From: a virus
DNA length: 31,598 nt
Virus record (IMG/VR): IMGVR_UViG_3300034061_004706
Span: 1-31,598 of that record
Reading direction: 5' to 3' (one strand)
The number at the start of each line of letters is the position of its first letter. Position 1 is the stretch's first letter. The position numbers and the translations under genes are program-made. Shown one piece after another: positions 17,433 through 25,618 of the stretch. Under the pieces are notes generated by a model. That model worked only from the letters and a program-made list of their open reading frames with translations. It made no database searches and had not been told where the DNA came from.

Positions 17433-17926
17433 CAGGTTTGCGGCGTGCCGTTGATCGCTTGGGTCCACGTCACCGGGCCGGTGCTCTCGAAGCTCACTTC
17501 GGCCTGCACGCGGCCGCCGCGCGCCGGGGTGATGTTCAGAGCCTGCACGTGGAAGTCGCCGGTCCAGAAGCCGACATCTTGCGTGACGTTGGTAGCAGCG
17601 TCGTTGACGCTCGCCGACACCGGGTGGTCGACGAAGATGCGAAGGCGGACCGGCGCGTTGCTTTCAAAGCCGTCGCGGACGCGCTTGGACCACTGCCGGG
17701 CGAACAGGCCCGTGCCCGAAATGGACACGCTGCGGCTGTCGACGTCGCGCTCGATCCACGCGGCCGCATCCGGGTCGGCGCAGTCGGGCGTGACGGTTTC
17801 GTTGAGCTGCTTCGACAGGTTGATGTCGAACTGGGTGAGGCCGCAGAACGGGCTGAAAACGTCCGGGGCGGTGGCGGTGCGTTGGGTGACCCGCAGCTTG
17901 CCGAAGGTCGTGGTGATTGCCGTCAT
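17432..17926 (-). CDS. Major tail tube protein
   Basis: A 164-residue protein with the pattern of siphophage tail-tube subunits: FSPFCGLTQFDINLSKQLNE (24-43), then VTPDCADPDAAAWIERDVDS (45-64), and SVSISGTGLF (66-75). The fold is a beta-sandwich that stacks as hexamer rings. The ATG at 17926 has AGGAG seven bases upstream, a strong site suited to an abundant protein. It lies between the tail terminator and the chaperone in the usual order. Confidence 0.88.
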   Translation of the reverse strand: MTAITTTFGKLRVTQRTATAPDVFSPFCGLTQFDINLSKQLNETVTPDCADPDAAAWIERDVDSRSVSISGTGLFARQWSKRVRDGFESNAPVRLRIFVDHPVSASVNDAATNVTQDVGFWTGDFHVQALNITPARGGRVQAEVSFESTGPVTWTQAINGTPQT

Positions 17927-17936
17927 CGTTTCGCTC

Positions 17937-18341
17937 CTAGTGTACAGCCAACGTGAGGGTCACAACCCCGTGGCCCGTGATCCCATCCGGGTCTCGAAAC
18001 GTCGAAACCGTGATCGCTTCGACCGATAGCACGCGCCCGGGAGCATTTGCAAGGGGGATGTCCGCGTCCCGGAACGAAGCGGCGAGCGCGGCCACGTTGG
18101 CGCGAAACGGGCCGAGCTCCCGCTGCGACCATGCGTGCAGGGTCAGGGTCAGGTCCGTGGCGTCGTTGCACGCGGCGACCGGCAGGCCCCCGTCATCCTC
18201 CTCGATCGTGCCGACCTGAAGGTAGTCGTACGTGGGCACCGGCGGCACGCGGTCATACACCGCGGCCCAGTGCGTGGGGTTGGACCCCATGTAGGCGCGG
18301 AGGCGGGCCACGATGGTCGCGTGGACGTTGTGCGCGTGCAT
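17937..18341 (-). CDS. Tail terminator/completion protein (DUF3168-like)
   Basis: A 134-residue protein with the size and layout of tail-terminator proteins (lambda U-like): a short N-terminal helix (VHATIVARLRAYMG), a central strand with VYDRVPPVPTYDYLQVG, LTLTLHAW (about 64-71), and a final strand-rich end. It caps the tail tube and joins it to the head. The ATG at 18341 shares a base with the upstream stop (TGATG). The call rests on order and size as well as the YDYLQVG and LTLHAWSQ patterns seen in this family. Confidence 0.72.
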   Translation of the reverse strand: MHAHNVHATIVARLRAYMGSNPTHWAAVYDRVPPVPTYDYLQVGTIEEDDGGLPVAACNDATDLTLTLHAWSQRELGPFRANVAALAASFRDADIPLANAPGRVLSVEAITVSTFRDPDGITGHGVVTLTLAVH

Positions 18342-18868
18342 CAGTTAAGGCCTCCGACGACGACCGGGCGTACGTTCCGCCCCCGCGGCTTGTAGCCCGG
18401 AATGCCGGCGCGCTTCAAGGCGGTCGCCCAACCCCGCTGCACACTCCGCCGCACGTCCTTCCGCAGGAACCGGATGGCCGGGTAGAAGAACGGCATGGCA
18501 GGCGTGCCGGGGTGATCGCCGCGGGGTGCGGTACCGAACTCGACCCAGCGGCCCTTGAAGTCAGCGGCGTACACCCAGACCGACAGGTCCTTGTCGCCAG
18601 CGACCCGGTCGTTGGCGAGCGTCTGAGACCGCTTGCGCGTGAAGTTGGGCCGCGACCCGAACGAAAAGGTGATGCTGTCGCGCAGATCGCCGGTGGCGTA
18701 GGGGTTAGCCCCGGGGCGCGGCGCGACGGCCTGCTGGAGCCGGACGATCCGCTGCGCGTTCTTCTGCAGCAGGGGCTTCATCCGCTTGCGGACGATCTCC
18801 GGCATCGACGCCAGAACCTTGATCTTCCGGAACCGCGCCACGTCCCAGCGGGACCGCTTTCTGGCCAT
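18341..18868 (-). CDS. HK97 gp10-like tail-completion/connector protein
   Basis: A 175-residue basic protein. The central WVEFGTAPRGDHPGTPAMPF motif (about 123-142) is characteristic of HK97 gp10-like proteins: a G(T/S)...H...PA.PF pattern followed by a helix with RFLRKDVRRSV. It contributes to the neck between head and tail. The ATG at 18868 has CGGAG seven bases upstream; an upstream in-frame extension is Cys/Arg-rich and not protein-like. Its first 164 bases overlap a small ORF in another frame. Confidence 0.8.
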   Translation of the reverse strand: MARKRSRWDVARFRKIKVLASMPEIVRKRMKPLLQKNAQRIVRLQQAVAPRPGANPYATGDLRDSITFSFGSRPNFTRKRSQTLANDRVAGDKDLSVWVYAADFKGRWVEFGTAPRGDHPGTPAMPFFYPAIRFLRKDVRRSVQRGWATALKRAGIPGYKPRGRNVRPVVVGGLN

Positions 18869-19010
18869 CTTGCTCTCCGTCGAGAAAACCGAGAGGGGCC
18901 GCGTACGCGAACACCGCTCGGGGCAGGCGAGCGTACTCTTCGCCCTCGGCGTAGTACAGCGACGCACCACCCTCGGTGCGGAACGAGAAGCTCTTGACGA
19001 TGCGGGTCAT
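18705..19010 (-). CDS. Small ORF with long overlap into the gp10-like gene
   Basis: A 101-residue frame. The first 48 residues (MTRIVKSFSFRTEGGASLYY then AEGEEYARLPRAVFAYAAPLGFLDG) look like a real small protein, and the ATG at 19010 overlaps the head-closure stop (ATGA), so it is probably translated. The last 50 residues overlap the gp10-like gene and have an Asp/Ala/Arg/Gln-rich composition expected of a shadow frame. It may be a small neck or chaperone protein whose tail has drifted into its neighbour. Function is unknown. Confidence 0.55.
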   Translation of the reverse strand: MTRIVKSFSFRTEGGASLYYAEGEEYARLPRAVFAYAAPLGFLDGEQDGQKAVPLGRGAVPEDQGSGVDAGDRPQADEAPAAEERAADRPAPAGRRAAPRG

Positions 19011-19354
19011 GCTGCAGCCCCTTGCTCAAGGATGATGTCGGTCTTGTGGCGGTCCACGGGGACGATCCCGACGACCGCGAGCACGGTGTTCAGAGGGAAG
19101 CCGTGGCCTCCGAGTACGATCGCCCGATCGTCGACGCGCACGGCCGCCACGGCCAGTGTGTCGCACGTGATCGTGTACCGCGCCCGGTTGGAGACGCGCT
19201 CCTGTTCGGTCACCTCCCGCCCGAAGCGGGGCCGGGCGACCGCCCAGACCGAGGCGCGCGGCTCCCAGACCGTCTTCTGGGCGTCCCCGTAAGCGTCAGA
19301 GGCCGGCACGCTGCGCTCGAAGCGGAACCGGCTGTTGGCCCGTTGCGGCTTCAC
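19007..19354 (-). CDS. Head closure protein
   Basis: A 115-residue beta-barrel-looking protein of the SPP1 gp16/HK97 head-closure type: FRFERSVPASDAYGDAQKTW-like start (the residues are FRFERSVPASDAYGDAQKTV then WEP), a central RARYTITCD strand, VRVDDRAIVLGGHGFPLN and VVGIVPVD. It uses a GTG start at 19354, one base after the connector stop. The gene order connector, closure, gp10-like, terminator is the standard neck set. Confidence 0.75.
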   Translation of the reverse strand: MKPQRANSRFRFERSVPASDAYGDAQKTVWEPRASVWAVARPRFGREVTEQERVSNRARYTITCDTLAVAAVRVDDRAIVLGGHGFPLNTVLAVVGIVPVDRHKTDIILEQGAAA

Positions 19355-19355
19355 G

Positions 19356-19916
19356 TCAGCCCCCGGGGTTCAGGCGCAGGCGCGCCAAGTGGTGCTCGTA
19401 GAGGGCCTGCCACTGAGGTGAGGGGCCTTCGTAGATCAGCTGGGTGCGGCACGCGGCCGCGTCGAGCGCCAGTGAAGGCACAGCCGCGGGGCCCGCGGTG
19501 ACCGTCAGCCTCCAGCTCTCCGCGACGTAGCCGCGCACTGCGCTGGTGTCGACGTAGAGGTCCGAGGCGTTCGCGTCGTACCGGAGCAGCGCGAGCTCGT
19601 CGTTGGTCAGGGCCGTCCACGCGCCGGTGCTCGCGTCCATGTACGCAAACGCGTCCACGGAGACGACATCGGGCAGGACGAGCCGGCGGATGGCGGGGCC
19701 CGGGGCGGCCTTGGCGCGCCACTGGCGGCGCGTCAGGGACCGGCCGAGGGTGCCGTTCAGGTCGTCGAGCTCCGACCACGCCGAAGCGACATGCACGTTG
19801 AGTGTAGCGTCCAGCTCGTTGTGGTCGATGCGGAGCACGGACTTGACGTGCGCGAGCAACCCGACCGGAACGACCGGGTTGCTCAACGCCTCGACGCTGT
19901 AAGGCCACTGCCTCAC
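19356..19916 (-). CDS. Head-tail connector (gp6-like)
   Basis: A 186-residue protein of the HK97 gp6/phiE125 gp8 connector kind: N-terminal LLAHVKSVLRIDHNELDATL (20-39), a helical bundle that forms a ring under the portal, and LNVHVASAWSELDDLNGTLG. It uses a GTG start at 19916 overlapping the previous stop (GTGA). It is somewhat longer than HK97 gp6, like other phiE125 gp8-type proteins. Confidence 0.78.
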   Translation of the reverse strand: MRQWPYSVEALSNPVVPVGLLAHVKSVLRIDHNELDATLNVHVASAWSELDDLNGTLGRSLTRRQWRAKAAPGPAIRRLVLPDVVSVDAFAYMDASTGAWTALTNDELALLRYDANASDLYVDTSAVRGYVAESWRLTVTAGPAAVPSLALDAAACRTQLIYEGPSPQWQALYEHHLARLRLNPGG

Positions 19917-20278
19917 GACGCGGCTTCCGAAACGTCTTCGACTTCGACCAGACCCATGCGGACCCGGGCCGCGAAGCAGTCCTTGTCCTCGATCACGTAG
20001 GTGTCCGCCACGGTGATCGGGCGCAGGTCGTCGCCGAGAAGCGCGACGCCGTCAGCGCCGTATTGCACCCTCGTGGAAAGGCGAAGGACGCCCTTGTCGT
20101 CGATGTGATCGCGCAGGACGATCACCGACACCGGCTCGAAAGCCGGCGGGAGCTCGACAGAGTTGAAGGGGTCCTGCCACACGGCAGGAGCCGGGGCCGG
20201 AGCCTTCGGGGCCTTGGGGGCCTTCGGCGCGGCCGGCGCGGCCGGGGCGATCGGGGCCGGGTTCTTGACTTCAGACAT
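19913..20278 (-). CDS. Unknown protein with Ala/Pro/Lys-rich N-terminus, after capsid gene
   Basis: A 121-residue protein with an N-terminal low-complexity tract (about 7-32) built of AP, AAP and KAP units, then a small beta-rich domain (VSVIVLRDHIDDKGVLRL, ARVRMGLVEVEDV). It lies between the major capsid and connector genes, where head decoration or completion proteins occur; that is inference. GGAGG is upstream of the ATG at 20278, but a strong hairpin lies just before it and an alternative pairing could hide this ribosome site. Confidence 0.68.
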   Translation of the reverse strand: MSEVKNPAPIAPAAPAAPKAPKAPKAPAPAPAVWQDPFNSVELPPAFEPVSVIVLRDHIDDKGVLRLSTRVQYGADGVALLGDDLRPITVADTYVIEDKDCFAARVRMGLVEVEDVSEAAS

Positions 20279-20296
20279 ACCTTGCTCCTCCGGCTT

Positions 20297-20324
20297 TAGG
20301 AGCCCGGGCGAGCCCGGGCTCCTA
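20297..20324 (-). terminator. 12-bp perfect hairpin downstream of the capsid gene
   Basis: Arms at 20297-20308 and 20313-20324 are exactly complementary (12 bp) with a 4-base CGAG/CTCG loop. It lies in the 60-base gap after the major capsid gene in the leftward transcript. No U-tract follows, so full intrinsic termination is not supported; it may be an mRNA-stabilising 3' hairpin or a partial terminator that raises capsid mRNA over downstream genes. The 3' arm's GCTCCT can also pair with AGGAGC at the next ribosome site. Confidence 0.65.
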
Positions 20325-20338
20325 GCCGCCGTTCAGGT

Positions 20339-21619
20339 TTACGACAGCGGGTTCGCCGTGGTGCCGACCACGAGGGCCGCCGGGCGCTTGATCGCGTGGG
20401 CCTCGCGGCCTTCGATCCGGAAGGTCACCATGTTGGCCACGAAGTTGTCGCGATCTTCAGTGGAGACCAGCACCTCGGTGCCCATGCGGACGCGGCGTTC
20501 GGAGGCCAGCGACGAGCCCAGCAGGAACTGGTTCGCGCCGATGGCGTCGCTTTCGACGACGCGGAGGCCCCAGAGCCGCGGCTCCGCACCCGAGCCGATT
20601 TGCGAGTAGATGTACCGCTTGTCGGCGTCCTTGAGCATCTCGACCTGCGTCCACAGGTCCGGCGACATGACCACGTAGTCCGCCGGGAAGAGCGAACGAC
20701 GGGCTTGCAGCTTGGCCCAGCGGATACGGTCGATGATGGTCACGTCGGCCGCGGCCACCACGGTGCCGATGTTGATACCGCCCAGCGTGTGGGCCCAAGC
20801 GGTGGCGCTCGGGATCAGACCGGTGAGGTTCTGGCCCGTGCCGTCGCCGAGGAGCAGCTGGCTGTCCCGCAGCAGGTCCAGCATGTACACGCCCTCGCTC
20901 TCGATCAGAGCCTGCAGGCCCGGAGCGTCGTCGAGGATTTGGCGCGAACCCCGGAAGGTGTGCGCCATCGTGCGGACCGCCGTGGTGATGAGCTCCACGT
21001 CGAAGTCCGACTCGGGCTTCAGCGTGGTTTCCGCAACCGGCGCGGCGCGCGAGGTGCGGGCGCTGTGGCGGACGTACTCGATCGCGTTGGAGCTGGTCGG
21101 CAGAGCCGGGATCAGGTCCGCGATCACGAGGTTCCGGCGCGGAAGCGCGAGGAACTCGTCCGAACGCTCCGGGCGCACCAGCTCGCCGAGGTTGCCCGCG
21201 CCGACGCCGGAGGCCGAGGTCAGAACCGCCTTGCGGATCATACCGTCCGGAATGGTGATCTGCTTGGTCACCTTGGCCGCGCCGTCATGCGCCGCGAACG
21301 GCTCGATGATCGACTTGGTCAGGAACTCGGAGACCGACTGGCGCGCCGGAGGCTTGGAGCCCGCGCCGGACAGAAGTGCCTTCTGGACGTCCTGAAAGGA
21401 CTTGTCGGCGCTCTGGGCCGCTTCGGTCAGCGAAGCGATCTGCTTTTCGAGCGACACGATCTCGCTCTGCGCAGCCGTCGCGTCACGCTCGGACTTCGCG
21501 TTCTTGAGCGCGTCAAGGCTCTTGGCGATGGCTTCGGTCTTGGCGTCAAGGTCGCCGTACGCCTTCGCCATCTGCGAGGCAGTCTGCTCGACGGCCTTCA
21601 GGATGTCGGTTTCGTTCAT
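20339..21619 (-). CDS. HK97-fold major capsid protein
   Basis: A 426-residue protein. Residues 1 to about 95 form a coiled-coil scaffold (delta) domain rich in Lys, Ala and Glu, likely removed by the prohead protease; residues after about 105 contain the HK97 shell fold, with LGELVRPERSDEFLALPRR, the long helix DVTIIDRIRWAKLQARRS, then YVVMSPDLWTQVEMLKD and a C-terminal GREAHAIKRPAALVVGT strand. The ATG at 21619 has AAGGAG seven bases upstream. The gene directly follows the protease, as usual. The precise cleavage site cannot be read here. Confidence 0.93.
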   Translation of the reverse strand: MNETDILKAVEQTASQMAKAYGDLDAKTEAIAKSLDALKNAKSERDATAAQSEIVSLEKQIASLTEAAQSADKSFQDVQKALLSGAGSKPPARQSVSEFLTKSIIEPFAAHDGAAKVTKQITIPDGMIRKAVLTSASGVGAGNLGELVRPERSDEFLALPRRNLVIADLIPALPTSSNAIEYVRHSARTSRAAPVAETTLKPESDFDVELITTAVRTMAHTFRGSRQILDDAPGLQALIESEGVYMLDLLRDSQLLLGDGTGQNLTGLIPSATAWAHTLGGINIGTVVAAADVTIIDRIRWAKLQARRSLFPADYVVMSPDLWTQVEMLKDADKRYIYSQIGSGAEPRLWGLRVVESDAIGANQFLLGSSLASERRVRMGTEVLVSTEDRDNFVANMVTFRIEGREAHAIKRPAALVVGTTANPLS

Positions 21620-21623
21620 CGTC

Positions 21624-22124
21624 TTACTCCTTCGCGAACGCGCCGCGCAGCAGGGCGAGGGCCTTCAGAACGGTGGCATAGCTGGTCTTGCCGACGCGCG
21701 CAAGAGGGTTCATCGGGATCGGTGTGAGAGAGATTTCGTGGATCACCAGCTGCTTGAACGTGCGCCCGCCCTCGGGCCGGTCCTCATACTCGACCAGTCG
21801 GCCGCCGATCGAGAAACCGGACAGCGCTCCAGCGTTGAGCGAAGCGGCCACTTCGTCGTACCGCGGGTGGCCCGCGATGAGCTCTGCCTCGATCCAGAGG
21901 CCGGTGTCCCGCTCTTCCCAAGCCGTGATCTTGCCGACCAGTTGGCTCGGGTCGTGGTTCATCAGCAGCGGGATGACCTCGTAGGCCGGCAGGAGCGAGC
22001 CGCGCTCCACGACGTCGCCCGCCAGATCGGGGTTCCCGTAGGTCGTCGCGTAGCCGGAGACCTTACCGTTCTGCAGGACCGGCTTGGTCTGGGCGAACTT
22101 GCGGATTTCCACGTCCGTTTTCAT
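21624..22124 (-). CDS. HK97-type prohead protease (S78)
   Basis: A 166-residue serine protease. SGYATTYGNPDLAGDVVERG (23-42) is the family start, LLMNHDPSQLVGK (53-65) supplies H57, ALSGFSIGGR (100-109) supplies the nucleophile S105, and HEISLTPIPMNPLA (129-142) is the conserved last strand. It cleaves the capsid scaffold domain in the procapsid. The ATG at 22124 follows a GGGGG stretch; the gene overlaps the portal gene by 62 bases, so the first 20 codons are shared in two frames. Confidence 0.92.
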   Translation of the reverse strand: MKTDVEIRKFAQTKPVLQNGKVSGYATTYGNPDLAGDVVERGSLLPAYEVIPLLMNHDPSQLVGKITAWEERDTGLWIEAELIAGHPRYDEVAASLNAGALSGFSIGGRLVEYEDRPEGGRTFKQLVIHEISLTPIPMNPLARVGKTSYATVLKALALLRGAFAKE

Positions 22125-23382
22125 CAGGAACCCCCGTAGGTGCTTCGGCGGCCGGAGCCTCCAGCTTGTCGGCGAAACCGTCCCCGTCAAGGTAGGGCGA
22201 GTGGCCGAGTTTGTCACGCGCCTCGTTGCGCGTAATGATCTGGGCGGCCACGAGCTTTTCAAGGAACTCGGCGAGGTCCTTGACCGCGAGGTCGGTCGAA
22301 GAGTTGCGGTCGAACCGCATGTAGATGTCACGGTTGGCCGGGTCGTAGCCGATGATGTCGCGCTTAACCGCCTCCTCGATCCGCTTCCACCAAGGCACGA
22401 GGCCCTGCGCGCGGTGCTGCAGGAGCATCTGCTCCCAGCTGTTATAGCTCGTGGCCTGATCGGCGACGCCGATCAGCGCCGGCAGGACGCCCATGGACCG
22501 GGCGACGTCGCGCACGGCGTACTCGCGCTGCTCGACCAGTTGCTGGTCCCGAGCCGAGAAGGACATCGGGAGCCACTTCATGCTGCGGTCGAGCACCGCG
22601 ACGCCCCCGGGGCCCCGCGGGCCGAACCGCTCGGCGAAGGCATCGCGCAGGACCTTCGCCTCCTTGGCGTCAAGCACGTTCTCGGAGGACAGCACGCCGT
22701 CCTGCCGGGACATTCGGCGGCCGCCCTCACCGTGCGCGTCCTCCAGAACGCGAGCCAGTCCGATGGTCTCGGCGGCCATGGTCAGGACGTCCGCGCCGAT
22801 CTGGGCGTCGAACGACAGGTTTCGCACGTGCAGAACCCGGGTCGCGGGCACCGTGATCGTGTTGCCGCCCCGGACCGCAACCTCGAAGAACCGCTTCTGG
22901 TCCTCGGTCAGGACCACCCGGACGTTCTCGCACGGCAGCGGGATCGCCTCGGTCACCGCGCGGCGGGTGTTGCGGATCAAAGCGTTGTATGCGTTCCCCC
23001 GGAGCATGCCCTGCGCCACGAGCCACTCGACCCACTCGTAGCCGGTCTGGTACTCGTTCGGGGCTTCGCACAGAAGCTTCTCGAGCGGGTGGTCGTGGAC
23101 GCGGGTGAAGACGTACTTGTTCCGGGCGGCGTCCCAGCTGCGCCGGTACAGCGCGCGGTCCGCAGAGGCCACGCCGGTCGCGATGACGCGCACGCAGGCG
23201 AGCACCGCGGCTACCTTCAGGGCCGTGACGTCGTCGATCGGGGTGCCGCCCCGGGTCGTCGCCGAGCCAAACGTGTGGCCCAGCTTCTGCTCGGTTCCGA
23301 TGAACAGGCCGATCGTCCGGTTCAGGCCGTTCCACCAGCTCCCCCACCGGGAGTTGGTCCAGCCCCTGAGGAGGTTGCTCAT
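22063..23382 (-). CDS. HK97-family portal protein
   Basis: A 439-residue protein forming the dodecameric DNA channel. Typical features are ALKVAAVLACVRVIATGVAS (54-73), QGMLRGNAYNALI (123-135), GGVAVLDRSMKW, FSARDQQLVEQREYAVRDVA, and GVLPALIGVADQATSYNSWEQ, all HK97 portal hallmarks. The last 20 residues are Pro/Gly/Asp-rich and overlap the protease gene. The ATG at 23382 overlaps the terminase stop (ATGA). Confidence 0.93.
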   Translation of the reverse strand: MSNLLRGWTNSRWGSWWNGLNRTIGLFIGTEQKLGHTFGSATTRGGTPIDDVTALKVAAVLACVRVIATGVASADRALYRRSWDAARNKYVFTRVHDHPLEKLLCEAPNEYQTGYEWVEWLVAQGMLRGNAYNALIRNTRRAVTEAIPLPCENVRVVLTEDQKRFFEVAVRGGNTITVPATRVLHVRNLSFDAQIGADVLTMAAETIGLARVLEDAHGEGGRRMSRQDGVLSSENVLDAKEAKVLRDAFAERFGPRGPGGVAVLDRSMKWLPMSFSARDQQLVEQREYAVRDVARSMGVLPALIGVADQATSYNSWEQMLLQHRAQGLVPWWKRIEEAVKRDIIGYDPANRDIYMRFDRNSSTDLAVKDLAEFLEKLVAAQIITRNEARDKLGHSPYLDGDGFADKLEAPAAEAPTGVPDENGRGNPQVRPDQAGPAER

Positions 23383-25247
23383 ACGATGTACACTCCGCCT
23401 GCCTGCATCACGTAGCTTTCAGTAGCAGCCGGCGGGGCCAAGCGCAAGTTGGCGAGGCCGAACGCCATCACGACGGCCACGGCCGCGTCGATGCGCTGCG
23501 TGCTCTTGTTCTTCGACAAGTATCGGTTGTCGTTCGGGTCGCTCAGGGCAACCGCGGACAGGATTGCGGAGATAAGAGCCGGGTTGTTTTCCAGCTCGAC
23601 CCGGCCTTCGTAAACGGCCTCTTCGAACTGACGCAGCGACTTAGGCATCCACAGGGACACCTCCTCGGTCTTGCTGCCGTCCGGCTTGGTCTCCGCCGGG
23701 ATGATGACGTTCTTTCGCCGGGCACCCTGCGGGTGCTCGTAGCACGGGATAGAGGCCCCCACGTCTTCGAGCGCGTTTTGGAAGTCAGAGAAGGCGTATC
23801 GGTCGTAAGCAAGTGCAGTCGCGGGGGCTTTAGCGTTGACGTTTCCAACAAAACCCGCAGGAACTTCAACCCGCAGCACTTCCCCGGGGCTCGTGATGAC
23901 CGCCGGGGGAATGCTCGGGTTTTCAGTCTTGGCCCAGTCCAGATAGTCCGCTTGATCTCGTTCAGCGCGCGTAGCAAGCGTGTCGGCAGGCGTGAAGTTG
24001 CGCACCCAGATGCGAAAAGTCGGTCGTAGCAACTCGATCGTGGTTCCGTCAGGATTTTGATGCAGGACAGTCTTAAAGCCGGTGTGGACCACCCCGGCGA
24101 CAGCAGTAAAGTCCAGAGTAGCGGCGAGGTCCACGCCGAGGAAGAGTTTTTCGTTAGATCGCAGGTAGAACGGGTCGAACAGAGAGTCAGAGAGAGCGCG
24201 TCGAAGGGTAGTTTGGCCGATCCAAGCGTTTTCAGAGTCAGTCCAGATGCAGAAGTGCAGGCGCATGATCTTACTGGCCTTTGACGGCATGTCAATAGCC
24301 TGCTTCACCACGCCTCGGAGATACTCCGGTTGGATCGTAACGCCGAGCAGCGGGTTCACCTTGCGCCAGCAGCGCTCGTCGGTTTGCCAGTCGTCGCCCG
24401 GGTCGAGCGCGCAGACATAGGAGAACTCGCGGTCACCGAGGGGCTCGCCGACGTACTCGTACGTCTCGGGGTCCGGGAACTTGGTGCCGGCGGCCACTTG
24501 GATCGCCCGGGTGCGCTCCGCCCAGCAGACTGACGAGCGATCGACCCCGGAGTTAGTAATCATGACGATCAGGGGCTGCTTGCGGAACTTGAAGCCCCGC
24601 TCCAGCATCTCGATCACGGTGCCGTTACGGTGCTCGTGGAGCTCGTCGATCAGCGCCATGTGCGGCCGGGGGCCCGAGTACGCGCCCTCGGGGCTGATAG
24701 GCTTGAAGAACCCCATGTTTTTCGCGTACATGAGGTTGTACGGGTTGACGCCCCCGGTCGGGACGAGGCGCTTCTGGAGCCACGGTGACTGCAGGTACAT
24801 GGCGACCGCGTCGCGGAACATGACGTTCGCCTGATCCTTGGACGAAGCGGCCGCGTAGATTTCAGGCGAGCCTTCCCCGTCAGCCACGAGACCGAACATG
24901 CCGAGCCCGGCGATCAGGGGCGACTTGCCGTTCCCCTTGCCCTGCTCGATGTAGGCTCGCTGGAAGCGCCGGTACTCCCCCATGCGCCAGCCTTCCAGAG
25001 AGCCCAGAATGAACTTCTGCGACGGGTGCAGCTGGATATTCTGGCCGGAAAACTCACCCCCGGACAGGCGCAACCGGGTCTCGAAGAACCGGAAGATGCG
25101 CTCCGCACGCTCGGGGTCGAAATGTAGGCCGCGCTCGGCCCCGAGGCGCAGATCGTCCAGATGACGCTTGCACGCGTTGCGCACGTGGGGGCCCGCGACC
25201 TCCACGCCGGTGACAACGTCGATGGCGTACTGGGTTACCGCGTCCAT
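23379..25247 (-). CDS. terL: Terminase large subunit (HK97-like)
   Basis: A 622-residue packaging motor. The ATPase has EQGKGNGKSP (101-110) as the Walker A-like loop, MALIDELHEH (197-206) as Walker B, and VMITNSGVD (228-236) as the coupling motif. The nuclease has GVDLAATLDFTAV (371-383) with D373, YDRYAFSDF (about 477) and DAAVAVVMAFG (about 589). The ATG at 25247 shares a base with the stop of the small-terminase candidate. In the nuclease part (about 23720-24320) the DNA is noticeably poorer in GC at third codon positions than the rest, suggesting a mosaic exchange. Confidence 0.94.
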   Translation of the reverse strand: MDAVTQYAIDVVTGVEVAGPHVRNACKRHLDDLRLGAERGLHFDPERAERIFRFFETRLRLSGGEFSGQNIQLHPSQKFILGSLEGWRMGEYRRFQRAYIEQGKGNGKSPLIAGLGMFGLVADGEGSPEIYAAASSKDQANVMFRDAVAMYLQSPWLQKRLVPTGGVNPYNLMYAKNMGFFKPISPEGAYSGPRPHMALIDELHEHRNGTVIEMLERGFKFRKQPLIVMITNSGVDRSSVCWAERTRAIQVAAGTKFPDPETYEYVGEPLGDREFSYVCALDPGDDWQTDERCWRKVNPLLGVTIQPEYLRGVVKQAIDMPSKASKIMRLHFCIWTDSENAWIGQTTLRRALSDSLFDPFYLRSNEKLFLGVDLAATLDFTAVAGVVHTGFKTVLHQNPDGTTIELLRPTFRIWVRNFTPADTLATRAERDQADYLDWAKTENPSIPPAVITSPGEVLRVEVPAGFVGNVNAKAPATALAYDRYAFSDFQNALEDVGASIPCYEHPQGARRKNVIIPAETKPDGSKTEEVSLWMPKSLRQFEEAVYEGRVELENNPALISAILSAVALSDPNDNRYLSKNKSTQRIDAAVAVVMAFGLANLRLAPPAATESYVMQAGGVYIV

Positions 25248-25618
25248 CAGTCGAACTCGTCGTCCTCGTCCTCTTCGATATGCGTCGCGACACGAGCCTC
25301 GTCTGTCGGGGTCATGCCGAGCGCGCGGAGCGCGGACAGGTACTGCGCCCGGTCCGAGGTGGACGCCGTACCCTTCCGGAGCATCGAGCGCAAGGTGCAG
25401 GCCAGCTCCAGCAGGGCTCGGTGGTTCTCCCGCAGGTAGGGGGCCTCCTGCGCGAACTGGAGCCAGTACGCGGCCTCCTCGTCGGACAGCCAAGGGGTCG
25501 GCGGGCCGATCAAGCCGGACTTGCTGCTGTACCGGCCCTCGTACTCGCCTTTGCGCCGATCGGTGAGCCCCTTGGCCCGGGCCATGTCCGGGCTCAGCTT
25601 TTTGTTGGACCGAGCCAC
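25247..25618 (-). CDS. Candidate small terminase subunit
   Basis: A 123-residue protein directly before the large terminase. The Pro/Leu motif GLIGPPTPWLSDEEAAYWLQF (35-55) and following helices (ALLELACTLRSMLRKG) fit P27-like small terminases or DNA-recognition helpers. The C-terminus is strongly acidic (EEDEDDEFD). A GTG start at 25618 is chosen because AGGGG is six bases upstream; an ATG eleven codons later (25585) lacks a good site. The start lies 25 bases inside the previous gene. The N-terminus is basic (RSNKKLSPDMARAKG), as expected for DNA binding. The role is inferred from position and size. Confidence 0.65.
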   Translation of the reverse strand: MARSNKKLSPDMARAKGLTDRRKGEYEGRYSSKSGLIGPPTPWLSDEEAAYWLQFAQEAPYLRENHRALLELACTLRSMLRKGTASTSDRAQYLSALRALGMTPTDEARVATHIEEDEDDEFD

